Shown in pieces: positions 1 to 7,637 of a stretch of 64,000 nucleotides of DNA; the stretch's first letter is position 1, and each line of letters starts with the position of its first letter. The notes beneath the pieces were generated by a model, which was not told the origin of the DNA, made no database searches, and saw only the letters and a list, made by a program, of their open reading frames with translations. Both the position numbers and the translations under genes were made by a program. This DNA comes from CG2-30-36-16 sp964372115. Lineage in GTDB: Bacteria > Bacteroidota > Ignavibacteria > Ignavibacteriales > Ignavibacteriaceae. The stretch is from positions 1 through 64,000 of the forward strand of contig CAYJPN010000016.1 in NCBI GenBank assembly GCA_964372115.1, in the 5' to 3' direction.

Positions 1-79
1 GTAAATGACATTTCTAAAGAGTTTTAGATACTGACATTCTTAAAGAGTTATTACATAAAATTGTTTTTTTGAGGAATCT

Positions 80-964
80 ATGAAAATAATTTTACTTCTT
101 TTATTCCCATTATCTTTCTTCCTTTCCAGTTGCTTAGAATTGTATGAACATTCTAATCCAGTGGACCCTAAAAGCAATGAATATAAAAATGATGGAACTA
201 ATGCACATCTTTCAGTAATTGGTTACAATATTAAAAGAGATTTATCATCTTTTGAAAAGCCATTTATAATATATATAAGTGTAATAAATGATGGAATAGG
301 TAAAACGGAAAGTAGCGATGGCAAATTGTATGGAAGTATTCAAACTAATCCTAAATTGACTTTTCAGTCTCCATTTTTTGAAACTGGTAGTTTCACCAAT
401 ACAAATAAAAATTCTAATTTAACGGATGTTAATCCAAAAGATATTCTCGAAGGATGGTTTCGTTTTACCCTACCTGAAAATACAAGCTTCCCTCTTGATG
501 TCAATTGTTTAGTTAGAATTAGAGATAGATTTAATAATACATTTTTAGATTCATTGGTAATTACAATAATTTCAAATAATGATGGTTCAGACGCTGAATT
601 TGAAATAACTGAACATAGTATACGAGATGATTTCCCCGGCATATTTAATGGAACAAAGGTCTTAACAGTTTCTATTATTAATAAAGGAAAAGGTAGCACC
701 GATGGTGAAATAATTGGAACTCTTTCTACTACTGATAACGCCGTTAGTTATGATGTCCCAAATTATAGCAAAGGATATTTTGAGCACAAGGAAACTGGAA
801 GTAAATATCCTCTTACTATAAATCCTAATGAAATACTTGAAGCTTGGTATCGTATTATTGTTCCTGCTAATAGAACGTTGCCTTACAATATTATTTTTGA
901 ACTAAATTTAACAGATGGATTTAATAATAAATACAATGATACTCTTACTGTTACAATAAATTAA
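80..964 (+). CDS. Lipoprotein with two tandem copies of one domain
   Basis: Function unknown. The N-terminus is a lipoprotein signal peptide: a hydrophobic stretch ending in a lipobox-like LSSC, so the mature protein is probably anchored at Cys18. The rest is two homologous halves of about 120 residues (roughly 43-165 and 172-294). Each half has a VINDGIGK / IINKGKGS turn, a TG(S) motif, a NP(K/N)(D/E)ILE(G/A)W(F/Y)R motif and a final (D/R)(R/G)FNN-(T/K)-DSL/DTL-(V)TI strand, suggesting two all-beta modules. A GAGGAA ribosome-binding site lies just before ATG 80. It is the first plus-strand gene of the cassette-like region and is followed by a type-B intergenic repeat. The AT-rich sequence and lack of recognised family fit an acquired gene. 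Confidence 0.85.
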   Translation: MKIILLLLFPLSFFLSSCLELYEHSNPVDPKSNEYKNDGTNAHLSVIGYNIKRDLSSFEKPFIIYISVINDGIGKTESSDGKLYGSIQTNPKLTFQSPFFETGSFTNTNKNSNLTDVNPKDILEGWFRFTLPENTSFPLDVNCLVRIRDRFNNTFLDSLVITIISNNDGSDAEFEITEHSIRDDFPGIFNGTKVLTVSIINKGKGSTDGEIIGTLSTTDNAVSYDVPNYSKGYFEHKETGSKYPLTINPNEILEAWYRIIVPANRTLPYNIIFELNLTDGFNNKYNDTLTVTIN

Positions 965-1039
965 AAAAACTGGCTAATAAGTTATTCCGATTAAAGTCAA
1001 CTTGAAATTTAGATGTTCGTTAAACTTTTTTAAGTATTT

Positions 1040-1207
1040 TCGGGATGTAGTTATCCCGAAAGAACAAAAACAACCTTTCCTTTTGCCGGATGTATAAAGT
1101 AGAAGGAAATCTTTTCCCGATAGAAGTGGGATTGGTGCCCAAAATAATTAATACGGCAGTGTTGTGTTTTAACAACTTGCCCGACTCTGACGGATAACAC
1201 GCCGTTA
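1040..1207 (+). repeat. Intergenic repeat type B, copy 1 (attC-like 3' part)
   Basis: This noncoding segment starts with a small hairpin (CGGGAT-GTAGTT-ATCCCG). It continues through a GTAGAAGGAAATCTTTTCCC block and ends in GATAACACGCCGTTAACC just before the next gene. Similar sequence occurs upstream of two other cassette genes (2975-3114 and 3978-4072). This copy carries about 20 extra bases in the distal part. I infer it is the end of an integron attC-like site; no integrase is in the window. Confidence 0.6.
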
Positions 1208-1231
1208 ACCACTAAATAATAAGGATGATTT

Positions 1232-1714
1232 ATGTCTAAATTTGATAAAATTTGCCAAGCATATGCAGTAGCAGTAAAGGAATATGATGACTACGAAAAT
1301 GAAAGTCGATTATTCTTGAATCAATTAGCTGGTAAAATGGTTGCATATATGGGAATTCCTCAAAAACATTTGCAAATTGCACCGGCAGATGAGACTAAAG
1401 AATATCCATCAGTCATTGAACTAGAAGAAGATTTGTTCTGGCATAGTTCATTAATACTAACAATTTATCGTCAAGCAGATAGATTCCCACATACACCTAT
1501 TAAAATAAAATTAAGATTTAAAAAAACAACAACTAATACATTTGTTATTTATTATGCGGATGTTGAAACAAAATTTATAATCAATACTCAACAAGATGAA
1601 TCATACAATCAATTTTATGAAGCTGTTTTTGATAATATGGTAGATAATTTTAAAAATAATTTAGGAACAATTTTATCGAGCATGGCTAGTAAAAAAATAG
1701 GTTTTACTTTATAA
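1232..1714 (+). CDS. Hypothetical protein of a cassette
   Basis: A 160-residue soluble protein with no signal peptide or membrane segment. I do not recognise the family. It has an acidic, alpha-helical N-terminus (residues 1-60), a central beta-rich part with several Ile/Phe/Lys strands (about 85-120), and a C-terminal amphipathic region. The start is well supported: AAGGATG lies about 5 bases before the ATG. It stands alone between two noncoding repeat regions, as expected for a single-gene cassette. Its AT-rich composition resembles its cassette neighbours. Confidence 0.75.
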   Translation: MSKFDKICQAYAVAVKEYDDYENESRLFLNQLAGKMVAYMGIPQKHLQIAPADETKEYPSVIELEEDLFWHSSLILTIYRQADRFPHTPIKIKLRFKKTTTNTFVIYYADVETKFIINTQQDESYNQFYEAVFDNMVDNFKNNLGTILSSMASKKIGFTL

Positions 1715-1937
1715 AGTAATATAACTTGTTCTCAAGTCGACCGCATCTTCGATACGGTAGTTTGAAGTTATAATAAAGTTAGTTGACAAAACATAGTTGC
1801 TTTTAAAGTGGGTTATAAAAGAAAAATACATTTAAAATCATTGGCATTCGTTTTTCAAAGCTGCTTCGTTGTTTTGGGCGGCGGCTTAAAAACAACACCA
1901 TTAGCCTGTAAATAATTAATAGAAATATTGTGTTGAT

Positions 1938-2780
1938 ATGAGAACAAAGGAAATACCTTATGAAAATCCAAAATCTACATTTGATAAAAAAATGTTAGAT
2001 AAAGGGATTATGATTAATACAAAAATCAGTTTAAATAAAATATTTATTCTGGATGATAAAGAGCTAGATGATGAAATAATTAACGATGCTTACAAAAATA
2101 CTGTAATAGATATATTGGTATCTGATGCGAAGAATAAAAATCCACTCTTTGCAATATATTATGATGATCCAATTGCTGTTCTTAAGAAAGAGCCATTTAA
2201 AGTGAATTACTTTTTCAAAAATACTAATGTTGGTTTGTTGAAAATAGGATCAGAAATATTGGATGAGTATGAAAAAGTTTCCTTGTTAGAGTGGGTAATT
2301 GATCGTAATATAAAATGGATTCAACATAAATTAAACATCGTTGATTCAATTGATCCATTTTCTGATGATGTAATATTTGATGCTGAGAATTATTTTCCAC
2401 CAATAGATATTTTATTCGAATCTTTAAAACAAAAAAACATTGATACAGCTTGGATTTCTGGAGGTGTTTATATTAAAGATGCCGACTATCATTGCAAATT
2501 ATCAAAATCATCAGTGCCAAGTGACGAATATGGTAAAAGAATAAATACATCTAAGATAAGCTTAGTCAATAAAGATTCTTCAATAGTTTGTTCTACAGAA
2601 GCGAAAGTATTTGTTTCTGTTTTTGATATTGCTGGGGTTCAATCTATTGCTAACGTACCAGTATTTGAAACCATTTTTTATAAAACGGATGGGGTAACTA
2701 TTGATGAAATATCAGAGTCTCTTAGCTTATATATTGCAATGAAAAAGTTGATTGATTTATTGCCAAGTGTTACTGGCTAA
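1938..2780 (+). CDS. Hypothetical protein of a cassette
   Basis: A 280-residue protein of unknown function with no signal peptide. Two loosely separable parts are visible: an N-terminal part (about 1-140) that is Asp/Lys-rich, with an ILVSDAKNKNPLFAIYYDD stretch, and a C-terminal part (about 150-280) with alternating strands and a final hydrophobic helix. No catalytic motif is obvious. There is no clear ribosome-binding site before ATG 1938, and an internal Met at residue 19 or 25 could be the real start. The stop codon lies inside the boundary sequence TACTGGCTAACG (2771-2782), which is nearly complementary to CATTAGCCTGTA (1899-1910) upstream. That is what a cassette would show at its two ends. 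Confidence 0.75.
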   Translation: MRTKEIPYENPKSTFDKKMLDKGIMINTKISLNKIFILDDKELDDEIINDAYKNTVIDILVSDAKNKNPLFAIYYDDPIAVLKKEPFKVNYFFKNTNVGLLKIGSEILDEYEKVSLLEWVIDRNIKWIQHKLNIVDSIDPFSDDVIFDAENYFPPIDILFESLKQKNIDTAWISGGVYIKDADYHCKLSKSSVPSDEYGKRINTSKISLVNKDSSIVCSTEAKVFVSVFDIAGVQSIANVPVFETIFYKTDGVTIDEISESLSLYIAMKKLIDLLPSVTG

Positions 2781-2941
2781 CGTTACAAGGATTCATGCCA
2801 AGCCCCGAAAAAAGCGGGGTAAACTGCGCCGGGGTATAATCCGGTGTCCCCGCAAAGAAACGGGGTAAATGGATGGACTAAGCCCTGCCAAACAAGATGG
2901 CGGGCGAGCTCCAGGCGTCTTAATGCGGAGACTTGTATTTT
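2778..2941 (+). repeat. Structured intergenic repeat type A, copy 1
   Basis: A noncoding block of about 164 bp beginning TAACGTTACAAGGATTCAT. It recurs with high similarity at 4777-4940. Inside are several GC-rich hairpins unlike the AT-rich surroundings: CCCCG-loop-CGGGG twice, GCGCCGG/CCGGTGT, and GCCCTGCC/GGCGGGC. An open reading frame across it (2844-3035) is an accident of the repeat. It sits directly on the stop codon of the preceding gene and is followed by a type-B repeat. I infer it is the 5' part of a long attC-like recombination site, but a structured RNA is also possible. Confidence 0.65.
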
Positions 2942-2974
2942 AAATAGTACATTTTATAAGTGTGTTAACTCTTA

Positions 2975-3114
2975 CGGGATGCAGTTATCCCGAAAGAATA
3001 AAACAACCCTTCCTTTTTGCGGGTGTAAAAAGTAGAAGGAAATCTTTTCCCGAAGGGATGGATACCCAAAAATAAAATTAACTACGGTGTTGTTTTTTAA
3101 CATAACACGCCGTT
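2975..3114 (+). repeat. Intergenic repeat type B, copy 2
   Basis: The second copy of the type-B repeat. It has the hairpin CGGGAT-GCAGTT-ATCCCG, then GTAGAAGGAAATCTTTTCCC, then an ACGGTGTTG...CATAACACGCCGTTAT end. The closing GTTATATTTGCA (3112-3123) is perfectly complementary to TGCAAATATAAC at 3657-3668, on the far side of the next gene. Confidence 0.65.
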
Positions 3115-3145
3115 ATATTTGCAGAGAATAACAAAGGAATATAAA

Positions 3146-3652
3146 ATGAAAAGAAAGAAATCATTTTCCGTCTTTTTATTTTCAGTATTATTTCTCCCAT
3201 ATTGTCAAAATACTTTCATCAATTCTGAAAATCATAATGTCCAAGTTTACTTTAAGTATGGACACAAGAATGTATTAAATACTTTCGAAAATTCTTATCA
3301 AAAAGATTTAATAATGGATGGAGTTATTAAAGATAAATTCTATTTTGCTCCTGATGAAGAAAATCTAATATTAAATATGGCAAACTCCATCAACTTTTTT
3401 TCATTGCCTGATACTTTTAAATATGTAAAAAAGGTAAGGGGCTTAATTCTTGAAACAGACCCGAATCCAGGCGAGCAAATTCTTCGAATAAAATATTTAG
3501 ATAAAGATAAAAGAATAATCTGGACTTATCCAATAAATGAAGATAACCCTGAAGTAAAAAATTTAATAAAACTAAATAATTTTATAATATCAATAATTGA
3601 GTCGAAACCAGAATATAAAAAATTACCGCCTACAAAAGGTGGATACCAATAA
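3146..3652 (+). CDS. Small lipoprotein of a cassette
   Basis: A 168-residue predicted lipoprotein of unknown function. I chose ATG 3146 (protein begins MKRKKSFSVFLF) because AAAGGAAT lies 5 bases upstream and a basic-hydrophobic signal ending in LPYC follows at once; an upstream TTG at 3119 would bury that signal. The mature part is rich in Lys, Asp and Asn with alternating strands and a D(P)NPGEQILRIKYLD stretch near the middle. No enzyme motif is seen. The gene is enclosed by a perfect 12-bp inverted repeat (3112-3123 and 3657-3668), the clearest cassette boundary in the window. Confidence 0.75.
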   Translation: MKRKKSFSVFLFSVLFLPYCQNTFINSENHNVQVYFKYGHKNVLNTFENSYQKDLIMDGVIKDKFYFAPDEENLILNMANSINFFSLPDTFKYVKKVRGLILETDPNPGEQILRIKYLDKDKRIIWTYPINEDNPEVKNLIKLNNFIISIIESKPEYKKLPPTKGGYQ

Positions 3653-3977
3653 TAAATGCAAATATAACCCGCAACTGCTAATGAACCATTTCCCGCATTA
3701 TGTTAGTAATTGTTTATACGTTCTTATTTGTTGTTGGAATTGGGAGTTTTTTGAAAAATTTAGATTAAATTGAGTTTAATTTTGTGAGTAAATATTAGCC
3801 TTAGGCGTAGTTATTTAACGACCGTTGATGGTTTAAAAAAGTTTTTACAAAAAATAACAAGCTATTTTTTTTACTAAGCGTCTGTTTATGTCGCTTCAAT
3901 TTGGTTAAGCGAATAACAGGATATCCCAATTATTAAGGGATACTATTTATCGTCAATCGGGGTTTTAGAAATTTAAT
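3653..3977. other. Noncoding stretch inside the cassette array
   Basis: About 325 bp without a credible gene. It starts with the cassette boundary TGCAAATATAAC (3657-3668) and holds AT-rich sequence with short imperfect inverted repeats, including ATCCC...GGGAT around 3923-3940. It leads into type-B repeat copy 3. It could be the body of an unusually long attC-like site or the remains of an ORF-less cassette. Confidence 0.5.
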
Positions 3978-4072
3978 CGAAATAACCCTTGCTTTTTGCG
4001 TATGTAAAAAGTAGAAGGAAATCTTTAAAATAAAATTAACCGCGGTGTTGTGTTTTAACATAACACGCCGTT
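3978..4072 (+). repeat. Intergenic repeat type B, copy 3 (shortened)
   Basis: A shortened copy of the type-B repeat. It keeps AACCCTTGCTTTTTGCG, the GTAGAAGGAAATCTTT block and the CGGTGTTGTG...CATAACACGCCGTTATAC end, but lacks the first hairpin and the TTCCCGA middle. It ends where the toxin-antitoxin cassette begins. Confidence 0.6.
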
Positions 4073-4095
4073 ATACGTATATTTATTACTAAACC

Positions 4096-4132
4096 TTTGG
4101 ATTGATTTATGTTAGCTTTAATGCTAACTTTG
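4096..4132 (+). promoter_or_regulatory. Promoter with overlapping operator for the first toxin-antitoxin pair
   Basis: TAACTTTG (4125-4132) fits the Bacteroidota-type -7 element TAnnTTTG. A TTG at 4102-4104 lies 20 bases upstream as a -33 candidate. The inverted repeat GTTAGC-TTTAAT-GCTAAC (4111-4128) overlaps this promoter. The toxin ATG is only 5 bases beyond the -7 box, so the transcript should be nearly leaderless. I infer autorepression by the HTH antitoxin. Confidence 0.6.
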
Positions 4133-4137
4133 CACAT

Positions 4138-4494
4138 ATGCATGAAGTAAATTTTTATCAATCAAAAAGTGGGAAATATCCTATAAAGGAATTCCTTGAT
4201 TCTCTTCCTGGAAAACAAGCTAAAAAAATTACATGGGTTCTTGAACTTTTCGAAGATTCTTCAATAGTTCCTAAACAATATTTTAGAAAGTTATCAGGCA
4301 CAGATGATATTTGGGAAATCAGAATAATATTTTCCGGCAATATTTTTAGACTTTTAGGTTTTTTCGAGTCGAATGGAAATTTTATAATAACAAATGGATT
4401 CAGGAAAAAAACACAAAAAACGCCGTTAAATGAAATCAAAATAGCAGAAGAAAGAAAAATCAACTACTACGAAAGGAAGAAAAGAAATGAGTGA
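4138..4494 (+). CDS. HigB/RelE-type toxin (phage Gp49-like family)
   Basis: A 118-residue predicted mRNA-interferase toxin of the RelE superfamily. The typical order is visible: an N-terminal FYQS..GK-PIKEFLDSL segment, a helix pair, a central LSGTDDIWEIRIIFSGNIFRLL strand region, and the C-terminal NGFRKKTQKTP..EI signature of Gp49-like HigB toxins. ATG 4138 is preferred over the upstream TTG 4102, because the latter lies inside the promoter/operator region. The stop overlaps the antitoxin start by 8 bases, giving the toxin-first order usual in HigBA systems. It is a distant paralogue of the toxin at 42748. Confidence 0.85.
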   Translation: MHEVNFYQSKSGKYPIKEFLDSLPGKQAKKITWVLELFEDSSIVPKQYFRKLSGTDDIWEIRIIFSGNIFRLLGFFESNGNFIITNGFRKKTQKTPLNEIKIAEERKINYYERKKRNE

Positions 4495-4762
4495 TTTAAA
4501 AAAATATGTAGCACAAAGAAAAAAAGAAGATGCCGAGTTTGCTGAGAATTATGATATAGGGTATCAGAATTTCAAGATAGGTGTTTTATTAAAACAATTA
4601 CGTAAAAAATCCGGCTTAACCCAAGAAGAATTGGCTATTAAATTAAAAACAAAAAAATCTGTCATATCGAGGATAGAAAATCATTCGGAAGATATTAAAC
4701 TTTCTACACTTAGTCGATATGCTAAAACATTGGGTAGAAAAATAAGAATAGAAGTAGTTTAA
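4487..4762 (+). CDS. XRE-family HTH antitoxin (HigA-like)
   Basis: A 91-residue partner of the overlapping upstream toxin. Residues 34-88 form a helix-turn-helix of the Xre/Cro type: LLKQLRKKSGLTQEELAIKL, a KKSVISRIENH recognition segment, then the LSTLSRYAKTLG helix. The N-terminal 30 residues are charged and probably wrap the toxin. Antitoxins of this kind repress their own promoter; the palindrome at 4111-4128 is the candidate site. An 11-base boundary (4770-4780) follows the stop and matches the complement of 4070-4080 in 10 positions, marking the pair as one cassette. Confidence 0.88.
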   Translation: MSDLKKYVAQRKKEDAEFAENYDIGYQNFKIGVLLKQLRKKSGLTQEELAIKLKTKKSVISRIENHSEDIKLSTLSRYAKTLGRKIRIEVV

Positions 4763-4776
4763 TAATGAAATGCGTA

Positions 4777-4940
4777 TAACGTTACAAGGATTCATACCGA
4801 ACCCCGTAAAAAAACGGGGTAAACTGCGCCGGGGTATAATCCGGTGTCCCCGCAAAGAAACGGGATATTTGGATGGACGAAGCCCCGCCAAACAAAAGGT
4901 GGGCAAGCTCCAGGCGGCTTAACCCGATCACCCGTATTTT
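4777..4940 (+). repeat. Structured intergenic repeat type A, copy 2
   Basis: The second copy of the block at 2778-2941, also 164 bp. The first 19 bases and the central part from GGGGTAAACTGCGCC to CCCGCAAAGAAACGGG are the same. Several changes in hairpin arms keep pairing, for example GCGGGG/CCCCG against ACGGGG/CCCCG. It follows the toxin-antitoxin cassette and is followed at about 4957 by GGTTATATAAT, possibly the outer end of the site. Unique chromosomal sequence begins after that. Confidence 0.65.
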
Positions 4941-4973
4941 ACAACTCATTACTCCCGGTTATATAATACACCA

Positions 4974-6455
4974 TCAGTTTTCAACCCTCAGCACGGGGTA
5001 AGTTTTTCCATCGAGTAAATATTTAAATTCTTTATAGACAACAAGTCCTATTACAGACTGCGGCTCTAACGCTAACACAAGCATGTTGCTGTGGAGTTGG
5101 TTTACCGGCACAAAATAATATCCGCCCGGCGTCCACGCCCCGGTAAAATCATTTTTGTCAGCATTTACTTTTGCTATCTTATCACCTTCGAGTATTAAAG
5201 AATCATCAATAGAAACAGAATAAACTTTTAGTATCTGCCTATCGTCCGGCACATAATTCTTAAATTTAATTTTATGTTTGTTCATCCATTCAACTAATAA
5301 CGAATCTGCTTTGGGTATTAAATAAGCCGCAGGTTTTTTTACTGTAAGCAGCGGTTCAATCTCCGAGTTATATTCGGTTACTGTAATCATGCTGTCCTGC
5401 CCGCTGTAAACAGAACGAAGGTTTAACAAAAGAGTGTCCTTCCCTTTTACATGCTCCATTCTTATCGCAACATTTTCCCCCGCTCGTGAGTGTTTCAATT
5501 TTTCCCGCGCTGCGTTTACAGTTTTTTTTATTTCATCTTTATTGTTGTAGGAATATTCGAGCAGAGCTTCCATCCCTGCTTTCTGTCCTTCCGCGCGGTG
5601 TTTTATGTTATCCGTTTCCCCATCCTTACCGTTTAAACCTTCCATTATAAATGAAAGAGTATTTAAAATGGCGAGGCTTTGTCTGCCGTCGTTTATATCA
5701 ATAGTGCTGTTCCTTATGGGGTATTTATTCGGGGGTCCGTCAAGAGTGTACTCGGAAAAAGTGAAGTTATTTTTATTCAAATATTTTTTTATAAACGGCA
5801 AAACTTTTTGTTTTTGCATATCTGTTATTGAAGCGTCAACAGCCGGATTTGTCGCAGTGCCGACCTGCTCATCGAAATGTTTTATGTACCCAAACTCTTG
5901 CCACTCGCCGCCGAACGGGTAATACTCATGGACATCCATTGAAACGTCAAACATATATTTGTTAAAAAGTTTGTGCAGCGCCGCTGTTTCCGGCTGTGTT
6001 AATGTAAGGTGATTACGGTTAAGATCTTCTTTGCTGCTGTTTCTTCTTAAGTTTATATCACCTCCATCGGGATTTACCTGTGGAATTATCGCCAAATCAA
6101 TTTTATTAAAAAGTGTGTCTAACTTACCGTCGAATATAATTTTTAAAAGCATCAACGCGCCTTCTTTACCGGATGGCTCGTTACCGTGCTGTTGCGCGAA
6201 AATCATCACTTTAATTTTGTTTTCATCATTGCCAAACACACCGTTCGAAATTAGCGCTGCGGGAATTTCATAACCACCCGCGCTTTTGCCAATCACTTCG
6301 GTTTTTATTTTTGCGGATGATTTTATTTCATCAATAAACTTCATTAATTGACTGTGAGACGCGACGCTGTCGAAATTATTAACCGCAAGCGGTAGTTTAA
6401 CCTGCGCAGATGCTGTGATACTTAATAAAAGCAAAAGGGAGACAATTTTTTTCAT
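4974..6455 (-). CDS. Secreted M14-family zinc carboxypeptidase
   Basis: Predicted extracytoplasmic metallopeptidase that removes C-terminal residues from peptides. The start is placed at ATG 6455 because MKKIVSLLLLLSITASAQ is a clean signal peptide; the longer reading frame adds 37 residues of unlikely sequence. The zinc motif HGNE (H90, E93) sits in a typical FAQQHGNEPSGKEGAL context. NPDGG, the substrate-binding R..S..DLNRNHL and the third ligand region MDVHEY follow, as in M14 enzymes. The C-terminal 200 residues form an extra beta-rich domain. It closes a long minus-strand block of surface and peptide-use genes. Confidence 0.88.
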   Translation of the reverse strand: MKKIVSLLLLLSITASAQVKLPLAVNNFDSVASHSQLMKFIDEIKSSAKIKTEVIGKSAGGYEIPAALISNGVFGNDENKIKVMIFAQQHGNEPSGKEGALMLLKIIFDGKLDTLFNKIDLAIIPQVNPDGGDINLRRNSSKEDLNRNHLTLTQPETAALHKLFNKYMFDVSMDVHEYYPFGGEWQEFGYIKHFDEQVGTATNPAVDASITDMQKQKVLPFIKKYLNKNNFTFSEYTLDGPPNKYPIRNSTIDINDGRQSLAILNTLSFIMEGLNGKDGETDNIKHRAEGQKAGMEALLEYSYNNKDEIKKTVNAAREKLKHSRAGENVAIRMEHVKGKDTLLLNLRSVYSGQDSMITVTEYNSEIEPLLTVKKPAAYLIPKADSLLVEWMNKHKIKFKNYVPDDRQILKVYSVSIDDSLILEGDKIAKVNADKNDFTGAWTPGGYYFVPVNQLHSNMLVLALEPQSVIGLVVYKEFKYLLDGKTYPVLRVEN

Positions 6456-6611
6456 AATAAACTCGTTGTTAATAAACATACAGTTATTGTTTGTACGGCG
6501 GCACATTAGGATAATATTTTTTTTATCGATGAAACGCCTGGCTAAACAAAAAGAGTCTGGCAGCAATCCCGGCGTATCATCAAGGCAAATATTTTGTATA
6601 AGTATCCTGCT

Positions 6612-7601
6612 CTAAAAAGACAAACCGATAGAAACACGATGCACGCTTGGAAGAATATCGTAAAACGAATATGCATAATCAAATCTTACTAAACTTCCGC
6701 CGAATGGAACATTTGCGCCGGCGCCGGCTGTTATATTTTCATCATCATAATTATAACGATAACCGCCGCGAACAAAAAACCGGTCGAAGAATGATAATTC
6801 GGTTCCGAAGTTTATCCGTTCCTTATTATCATTCGGATGAACTGCGTCTATTGCGCCGCGCATTTTTATAAACTGAGAAGAAAATATATCGAAACCAACA
6901 CCGACTTGAAAATTTAATGGCAGCGCAAATTCTTCTGTTTGAAGTCTCGCCGGTGTTAGTCTGCTGAACGGGTAATTTTCATTACGAAGGTGAACGATGT
7001 TTAAATCGGCTCCGTCGTATTTTAAATTACCGCCGAAATTACTCATACACATTGCAATTGTAAGGTTTTGAAAATCGAGCCGGTACTGGGTTCCTAGATC
7101 AAAAGCTACACCATCGGCTGTTTCATTCCATATTCTTTGATACACATATTTAACTGTTATACCAGCGCTGAATCTGTCGGTTAACTTACGCGAATAAGTT
7201 AAACCCAGAGCCATGTCCCCGGCGTCAAAAAAACGACCGGTTCCATTCGGCTGCTCTTCGGTTGTTACTTCCATTTTATCGGTCGTAAACACAATCATCT
7301 GCGCGGCAAACACACCCACATCGGGCACATTATATGCTATGGCAGCGGCGTTAAAATCGAAAAGGTTAAACCAGTTCATATAAGAAAAATCGGCGTCGAA
7401 CGACTGCACATTTGTAATACCGGCGGGGTTCCAAAACAGTGCTGAAGCGTCGCTCGTAAGACCTACAACCGCGCCGCCAAGCGCCGAGGCGCGGGCGCCC
7501 ACGGGTATTTGTAAAAACTGCGCGCCCGATGTGCCGAGGTTTGGGTTTTGTGCAAACAAAAAAGAACTTAATAAAACTATTATCAGAAAAACTTTTTTCA
7601 T
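6612..7601 (-). CDS. PorV/PorQ-like outer-membrane beta-barrel protein
   Basis: A 329-residue outer-membrane protein of the PorV/UPF0164 type. The signal peptide (MKKVFLIIVLLSSFLFAQ) is followed by the hallmark segment GARASALGGAVVGLTSDASALFWNPAGI, then alternating strands ending in an aromatic C-terminus (LSF). PorV proteins act in type IX secretion as shuttles or anchors for cargo. ATG 7601 is preferred over two upstream in-frame ATGs because GGAG lies 7 bases before it. It lies directly downstream of a large secreted protein, which supports a role in presenting that cargo. Confidence 0.85.
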   Translation of the reverse strand: MKKVFLIIVLLSSFLFAQNPNLGTSGAQFLQIPVGARASALGGAVVGLTSDASALFWNPAGITNVQSFDADFSYMNWFNLFDFNAAAIAYNVPDVGVFAAQMIVFTTDKMEVTTEEQPNGTGRFFDAGDMALGLTYSRKLTDRFSAGITVKYVYQRIWNETADGVAFDLGTQYRLDFQNLTIAMCMSNFGGNLKYDGADLNIVHLRNENYPFSRLTPARLQTEEFALPLNFQVGVGFDIFSSQFIKMRGAIDAVHPNDNKERINFGTELSFFDRFFVRGGYRYNYDDENITAGAGANVPFGGSLVRFDYAYSFYDILPSVHRVSIGLSF

Positions 7602-7637
7602 TTTTTTCTCCATCCGCATTTCATTCGAATGATCGGG

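Noticed and set aside
364..699. 111-residue minus-strand frame
   Set aside because: It is the antisense shadow of the duplicated lipoprotein gene, without its own start signals.
2844..3035. 63-residue plus-strand open reading frame
   Set aside because: It lies inside the type-A/type-B repeats, has no ribosome-binding site and reads repeat sequence. I treat it as accidental.
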